NCBI GenBank assembly: GCA_004794785.1
Contig: SJOL01000554.1
Span: 560,121-624,120 of the forward strand
Source of the DNA: Opisthorchis felineus
Lineage: Eukaryota; Platyhelminthes; Trematoda; Opisthorchiida; Opisthorchiidae
Direction of reading: 5' to 3'
DNA length: 64,000 nucleotides
The notes beneath the pieces were generated by a model, which worked only from the letters and a program-made list of their open reading frames with translations, was not told the DNA's origin and made no database searches. This document shows positions 59,022 through 64,000 of this stretch, in pieces; within the stretch, counting starts at the first letter, position 1, and every line of letters begins with the position of its first letter. Made by a program: the position numbers and the translations under genes.

Positions 59022-60593
59022 TCATCTGCAGGGTTTTTTCGCCCTGTGGGAGCCCAATTTGTGCAGACATTTTATCTTTGAGGGACGAAGTTTTTCCCCC
59101 GGACGGCGAAAATTTCGACAGCTGTTGCTTGTAGCTCTTTTACTACCGCCTTTTTGACAACCAGTTTTGCTGTTGTATAAGTATTTGGGGCAAACTTGCG
59201 TCTGTTTGGTTTCTTGGGCACTTTTGCGCGGTTTGATCGGAAAGTTGTCTCTGTGGGGCTCTGAGCGCTGGGTAGCAGCACCATGTATTAGTTCTTTCGG
59301 CGGCGCTCTCATGAGGCTCGTTTTCGCAGAGGAATTCATCTTGAAGCCAGCCAGCAGTTTTCTGATTTGGCGAATCTTATGTGGCTTGTTTGGCTGCAGT
59401 TGAATTTCTTTCATGTTTGCGTAGACTCCCGAGTCGCCCGCGATCATCGTGGCCAACTGGGTGTACGAGGGATATTCCGGTTCGTTGTGGTTGGGTTTGT
59501 GGCCTTGGCTGTTCTTGTTCTGAGCGACGACTTAGTCCACAATCAAAGTGGTCACTTTCGACGGAGCGGAGCTGAAGACTGGCAGCTTCACATTCTCAGT
59601 GGTTTTGGGGTTCTTAAAGCATTCCCTGATGTCGATGTCAAAGCATGTGGTTGATCTGTCGGTAGGCATCGCCACTTGTCTCCGACATCCACGTCCGACC
59701 CGGTCCAGCCCAGGAGTTGTGACTTGGGTGTGGAGTTCACTGCTGCACCTTCGTTGTCTGTTACGGAAAGAAGCGCTGATAGCTCTACGTACTTTATGCG
59801 CTGCGTCCTCGTGAGACTCGCCTCCTCCAGAGCATCGCTGCCTTGGGTAGTCAAGGGGTCTGCGGTGGTTGAGTAGAAGCTGCAGTCCGGAGTCGCGGCC
59901 GGTTGTGTCGGCGTGCTTTCCGGAGCACAAGGGGCTTCCCTTCTGACGTAGCCAATCTGCGTGAAGCAATTCGTGGTCGGGCTTCGTGATGAAACTTTCA
60001 AGGAGCGATTCTGCTTTCTTCGTCGACGTCATTTTTTCGGAGAACGACCCCCAGATGATCAGCCTGCTCCTCCTTACGCGCCTGTCCACTAGAGACGCCG
60101 TGGCATCAGAGAGCTGGATGACTTTCTTGGCAGCCAGGGGACCCTGGATGGTTAGCGCAAGGTACCCGTTCAGCGAAGAAAGTTCTTTATCAGTTTCCTT
60201 CCATGTCGCTGTGTTCTTTGCGTTTGTATCCTCCAGAGCTTTGAAAAGAAGCTCCAGCTTCGCCTCGAGTGTCCCGATTAAAGCGGAACGGTCACACTGG
60301 CCTATTCAATTTTGCGGTGCAGTTTTGGTTCCGTTTTTGGTGGCCGTCTTCTCAGTTGTGGAAAGCATTGCCCCCCTAAGGTAAAGGCAACTGGCGCAGA
60401 CAAACGGGTCAGGAGAGTTGGCCAGGTGGCTTACCTGGTCGTCATGCAAACCCGTGCATTTAAAGTGCCATGAAGCCTTGCAGGAGTGGCATTGCATATC
60501 ACGTCTTACATTCGACGGACACCCATTTCGTCCACATCTGTTGTGGCCCATCGATGGCTGCGGAGAGCAGCTTGTATTGATTTGGGTCATCAT
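59022..60593 (-). pseudogene. CR1 LINE ORF1 with PHD zinc finger and RRM-like region
   Basis: First in-frame ATG at 60593. The PHD finger (60536-60387) has all eight ligands in C4HC3 order, C-x4-C-x9-C-x2-C-x4-H-x2-C-x19-C-x2-C, with QCHSCKASWHFKCTGL at its centre. After a frame change come a coiled-coil-like part (LEAKLELLFKALEDTNAK, about 60240) and RRSRLIIWGSFSEKMTSTKK with HADWLRQKG (60070-59940), resembling the RNA-binding fold of CR1/L2 ORF1 proteins. The Lys/Arg-rich end reads TSLMRAPPKELIHG and PIKPRKSAQETKQ (59300-59200). ORF1 proteins coat LINE RNA. At least two frameshifts. Confidence 0.8.
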
Positions 60594-60784
60594 TGAGAAT
60601 GGGTGCAAAATGGGAACTGAATGCGGAATAACAGAGGTTATCACGTAGATGTTATGTTAGAGTAAAAAATTCAATAAATGACACGTGTGAACACTGCGAA
60701 TAGATTGAACAGTGAAAGAATTCATTCACAAATTCGCACGCGGGAAAAACGAAACCGATTTCAAAAATACCACAAACCGTCTTG

Positions 60785-61170
60785 TGTTAGCACCAATTCA
60801 CTCTCCCAAGGAAATTTCACACCCGACTCCACTCTAACAGTGAGACCAAGTGAGCCTCATCAGTTTCACTGCACACCCTGATTCTGAGATTACTGCCACC
60901 ATATATATGTATTGTTAATTCATCTACTTAATCATCCTTACTTACGCTTTTCGTGACCCCGGCCATAAGCCCAGGATTCCAAAGCCTCGAGGGCTCAGCG
61001 GTGGTTTTAGATTTCATTTCCAACTGACCCGCCGAATCACGGCAATTCTGCTGATTCACCAGATTCGTTGTTCTGGTCCCTCGTTTTCCTCAATTTTCAG
61101 TTTATTTATTACATGTCAGGCAGGATTCCCTTGTTTTGCTTTGTTACCATTGTCTTCCTTGTGTTCATAT
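60785..61170 (+). repeat. Repeat A, 3' part (A6)
   Basis: CAGTTTCACTGCACACCCTG, CTTACGCTTTTCGTGACCCC and the CTGATTCACCAGATTCGTTG region match A2 at 47520-47715 and A1 at 39480-39690. Similarity fades after ATTGTCTTCC. Confidence 0.72.
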
Positions 61171-61549
61171 GTATGAAGCTGACCTGTCAGCTTGCCGATG
61201 AAGTTAAAAAACGCTCAGAGACATATAAATGGAAAATGCAATAGGATCTTTAAAGGAGAGGGAAGAGTTGGACCCAAGAAGTGCACACACCAGTAGGCCG
61301 ATAGCCATAAACCTAATTAGGGTGTACCGTGTTATTCAGTCAAAGTCTTCCGGACGTCAAGACAGTCAAACAAAATTAGTCCTTTCTGAAACCGGACACC
61401 ACTTCAGCTTCAGTAACATGCGGGTCAAAGTAAAGGAGGTGGCACCAGTCGGACATGATGTGATAGGGTTGAAACATGTCTTGTGGAATGTGAAGCATAA
61501 CTTAAATGGAGAAGATAGGGGATTCCTTTCAAGTTGAGAGAAAATATTC
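61171..61549. other. Unassigned stretch
   Basis: Holds a 102-codon plus-strand frame (61229-61537) with no recognised motif. Confidence 0.35.
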
Positions 61550-61830
61550 CTGTTTTAATGAATAGCGATTGAAATGGCAATAACCATAATTTTCGTGCAA
61601 CGGGAAAAAGATGCTGATGAAAAAAGCATGGAAAATGCCTAGAGGGGAGTTTTGAGTCAGATTCGGCATGGCGATAAGAGAACGCGGATGCATTCCATCA
61701 GGTGTAAGCTATCGGATATTTGGTCCCAGAAGGAGTGAAGCCTTCGAAGTTTTTGGTGATAAAAGCGAGCCTTGACGCCAAAAAATCATGGCATGTCTCC
61801 CGAACTCATTTGAGTTTGAGCGGATTGCTG
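61550..61830 (-). repeat. Diverged repeat A piece (A7)
   Basis: On the plus strand, CATTCCATCAGGTGTAAGCT and GAAGTTTTTGGTGATAAAAG align loosely with A1 (40150-40245: CCCTTCAGGTGTAATGCACA and GAAGCTTGGGAAAAAGATAA). Old copy or chance similarity. Confidence 0.4.
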
Positions 61831-63577
61831 ACACGTTGCTTATAAGGGGAGTGCAAGCCCAGTCGAGTTTGAGATAAAGGACAGCGATCGCCCTTTTCTC
61901 CTTCAATGGGAATGCATACTATGAAAGGGACCTGTTCATGCTCGAGGCTGGAGAGGAAAGCTGGACTCCAATTGGTCACCGCCGACTATTTTTCTTCAGA
62001 TGCCGAGTGTCGCTTCCTGGATATAAGAACATCACGCTCATGCCAGCAGCCCAGTGCTGTGCGCCTTATCCAGGCCTCCGCTTTTCGGTTTTAGGGGCGC
62101 TTATCTGAGCCGTGGTCTGGACCATCCACAGCGATATAGGGCTATGAAACAGTAAGGGAAAACGGGCAACAGGCAGGTTTTGCGATTGAGGTGCTAATTT
62201 TACTTTCTGGCTGTGGCCAGGCAAGGAGGCTTGGATGCACCTCAGTGCATTACAGTTATTTTGGTACAAAGATAGTCTGGGTCAACCGGGCTCGTCAGCA
62301 CATCCCAAAGTAGCACAGGGGAACTTAATCTTGCGGATTGATGCGCATGACCGGCTCACCAGAGAAAATCAGATCCAGAAGTAAAGATCACTTGCCGGTT
62401 TGCACCAGCATTATCTCCCTCTATCGGAAAAGCAGAACTGAAACAAAAACTGGGTTTAGGAAGCAGCGTTTGATGTATGGGGATTTAAGGCTTACAAAAT
62501 ATTAACAGTTGAGAGTTGTTCCACGTCATAAGGTGAGACAGAAGATTGAGGAGATGTGCAATGGCGAGAAGAGTAGGGGGTAGTATTTGTGCATTTGTTG
62601 AACGGATTCACGCGGAAGATGGCGCACGGCCTGGATGTGCCCCCGCAGTGCAAGTGATTTGGGGATAAAACCCTAAGAAAGCAGATGTAAAAAGGCATGT
62701 GAGAGTAGGGCACTGGGAATGCTTGAATAAAGGCGCCGTGTTGTCGGATGCTTGGATAGTAAGGGGTGGATATAAAACCGCGATCCTGTAGGTAGAAAAA
62801 AGTGACAATGAAACGCCAAAGTGAGGGGGATTTGCTGGACGTTAGGCTTTTTGCTTGGATTTGCTGTGGGACCTCTTGTTGGATGAAGGTAAATGCGGGT
62901 TTGCATTATGAACGGCAGTAATTTTAACGGTGAACACAGCGTTTGCGTTTTGTTGCTGTTACTGTTGAACCAGACTTTGTGCCCGAATGGGGCAAAGGGT
63001 CCATTTTAGCGTAAACATTTATGCAGCCTTGGTTGAATAAACGAGCTCCAGTCCCTCTTAACACAGGCACGGTCAACAGCAGGCCTTTGTTGTTTTAAAC
63101 GTTATGTCGGTCCTAGCTTTTTAAGAACAAACAATTTGGTGCGCTAAAGAAAGCCTTTTAGTAATATTTAAGGGAAAATACGTGAAGCTGTTTCGGCCCA
63201 GCTACAGAATGATGTCCTAAGGCCAAAATTGCTGGGGGCTCTACATGCGCAGCTACAATTTACATCAAGCTTACTTATTGATAAATATGGGTATGGGGCA
63301 GTGGACTCACTTTCTCCTTGTTGGAAATAGTTCGCCCAGTGATTTACACAATGATCATCGGTATATCTGAATATTTCTCCCTAAGAAAGCATTTCCGGTC
63401 CTGTTAATTGTACTGATTAGCACAGCTCTCATGCATTCCGCACTGGCCTCTTTCATCTCTGGATCCGATACGTTTCTCTGCTCACACACAGGCTAAGTTT
63501 GAGCCCTGAACCATTCGATTGCTGGTGGTATTGCATTAGAACCTAGAAAGGAGGCATCAAAGAGTGGTTGACTGTAA
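61831..63577. other. Unassigned stretch
   Basis: Short frames only (under 80 codons). The minus strand at 62490-62910 is Pro/Ser/His-rich in translation and looks like non-coding repeat DNA. Confidence 0.4.
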
Positions 63578-64000
63578 TCATTTCGCTATCCAGTGGGGCC
63601 TGCCTGCAAGCTCGTGAAACCTCGAGTAATGATTCTGGTGACATGTACAGTAGTGGCTATCATATCTTGCGTTGAACGTACTCCACGTTAAACCGCTTGT
63701 TCCTAACCAGATGAAACGAAGCCGGTTTTTTTGGGTTAGCCCGGACGTTTCGTTGGAAATCTGCGAGAAACAAGGTGGGGTATGAATCATTTCGTTTACT
63801 CCAGAGGAATGAGAGCTCAAGGACAAGCTCACGCATATGTTGCCCACTTTACCGCGTCCAACTTGACTCCAAGGCTGCTTGCTCGCAGATGGTATGACAG
63901 TGTCTGGTGCACCTCGGCCCAGCACCGCTGAGCAACGTTTGAAAGTGAGTACAAAGGTTGAACATACAACCAAGGTGTATCTTTGATGAAATGAAGCACC
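63578..64000 (-). other. Open frame reaching the right edge, unidentified
   Basis: The minus-strand frame stays open from the edge region (at least 63973) to a stop at about 63578, 131 codons or more. Cys/His/Ser-rich near its end (YDSHYCTCHQNHYSRFHE). I recognise no family and see no start or splice context. It may be a chance frame or a piece of something lying to the right. Confidence 0.2.

Larger units (their letters stand above)
56640..60650 (-). mobile_element. CR1-clade LINE, nearly full length, RT core deleted
   Basis: Minus strand, in order: ORF1 with a PHD finger (60593 downward to about 59020), ORF2 AP endonuclease (59011-58079), linker (57980-57660), RT fingers (57617 to about 57040), a jump, then the conserved CR1 C-terminus to about 56640. 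The two-ORF layout and motifs fit CR1/Perere-like LINEs of flukes. Frameshifts, stops, a mutated endonuclease residue and the RT deletion make it inactive. Its 5' end at about 60650 is close to repeat A6. Confidence 0.87.

Overview
This is a eukaryotic window with no bacterial-style operons. It holds one recognisable host gene, split into small exons, in a sea of decayed retrotransposons. The retroelement mix (RTE-, CR1- and R2-clade LINEs, a BEL/Pao LTR element, a tRNA-derived SINE), the moderate GC content, and a gene whose first intron is only 38 bp while later ones run to many kilobases all point to a flatworm, most likely a digenean fluke. That is inference; no species marker is present.

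Host gene. On the minus strand, four exons (34281-34085, 34046-33909, 19387-19162, 16395-16312) join in frame with GT/AG borders into 215 codons of an ARGLU1 (arginine and glutamate rich protein 1) homologue. It has an RS-rich N-terminus, then a long charged coiled coil. The last visible exon ends at a clean donor, and no exon for the family's C-terminal stretch was found between 1 and 16311, so the gene probably runs off the left edge. Introns measure 38, 14521, 2766 and more than 16300 bp.

Left half (1-34 kb). Everything here lies in or downstream of ARGLU1 introns. It contains RTE-clade LINE copies at 2.2-2.7, 7.9-8.3, 11.9-13.65, 14.9-16.1, 20.9-23.6 and 24.8-25.5 kb (all minus) and 25.6-28.1 kb (plus, itself interrupted by a minus-strand RTE tail). 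There are four pieces of a tRNA-derived SINE, a repeated ~270 bp unit (C), and a (TA)19 microsatellite. Large stretches have no recognisable content.

Right half (34-64 kb). Upstream of ARGLU1 are a possibly decayed coding stretch (35-35.8 kb) and a 5'-truncated R2-clade LINE (36.6-38.96 kb) sitting inside a dispersed repeat (F) whose uninterrupted copy is at 41.4-41.9 kb. Next come an unclassified ~1.6 kb repeat family (A) with up to seven pieces, a CR1-like LINE fragment (42.25-43.45 kb), and a BEL/Pao LTR element with two nearly identical LTRs (43782-44246 and 48958-49418) but a wrecked interior that contains a copy of repeat A. Last is a nearly full-length CR1-clade LINE (60.65-56.64 kb, minus) whose ORF1 carries a PHD zinc finger and whose RT has lost its catalytic core.

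No element examined looks able to move by itself: each catalytic domain I could read has a substituted active-site residue, a frameshift or a deletion. Nothing resembling a CRISPR array, rRNA gene or functional tRNA gene was seen. All homology calls are from remembered family motifs, not searches, and element edges are by-eye estimates good to roughly 10-50 bp unless a splice site or LTR end is given.
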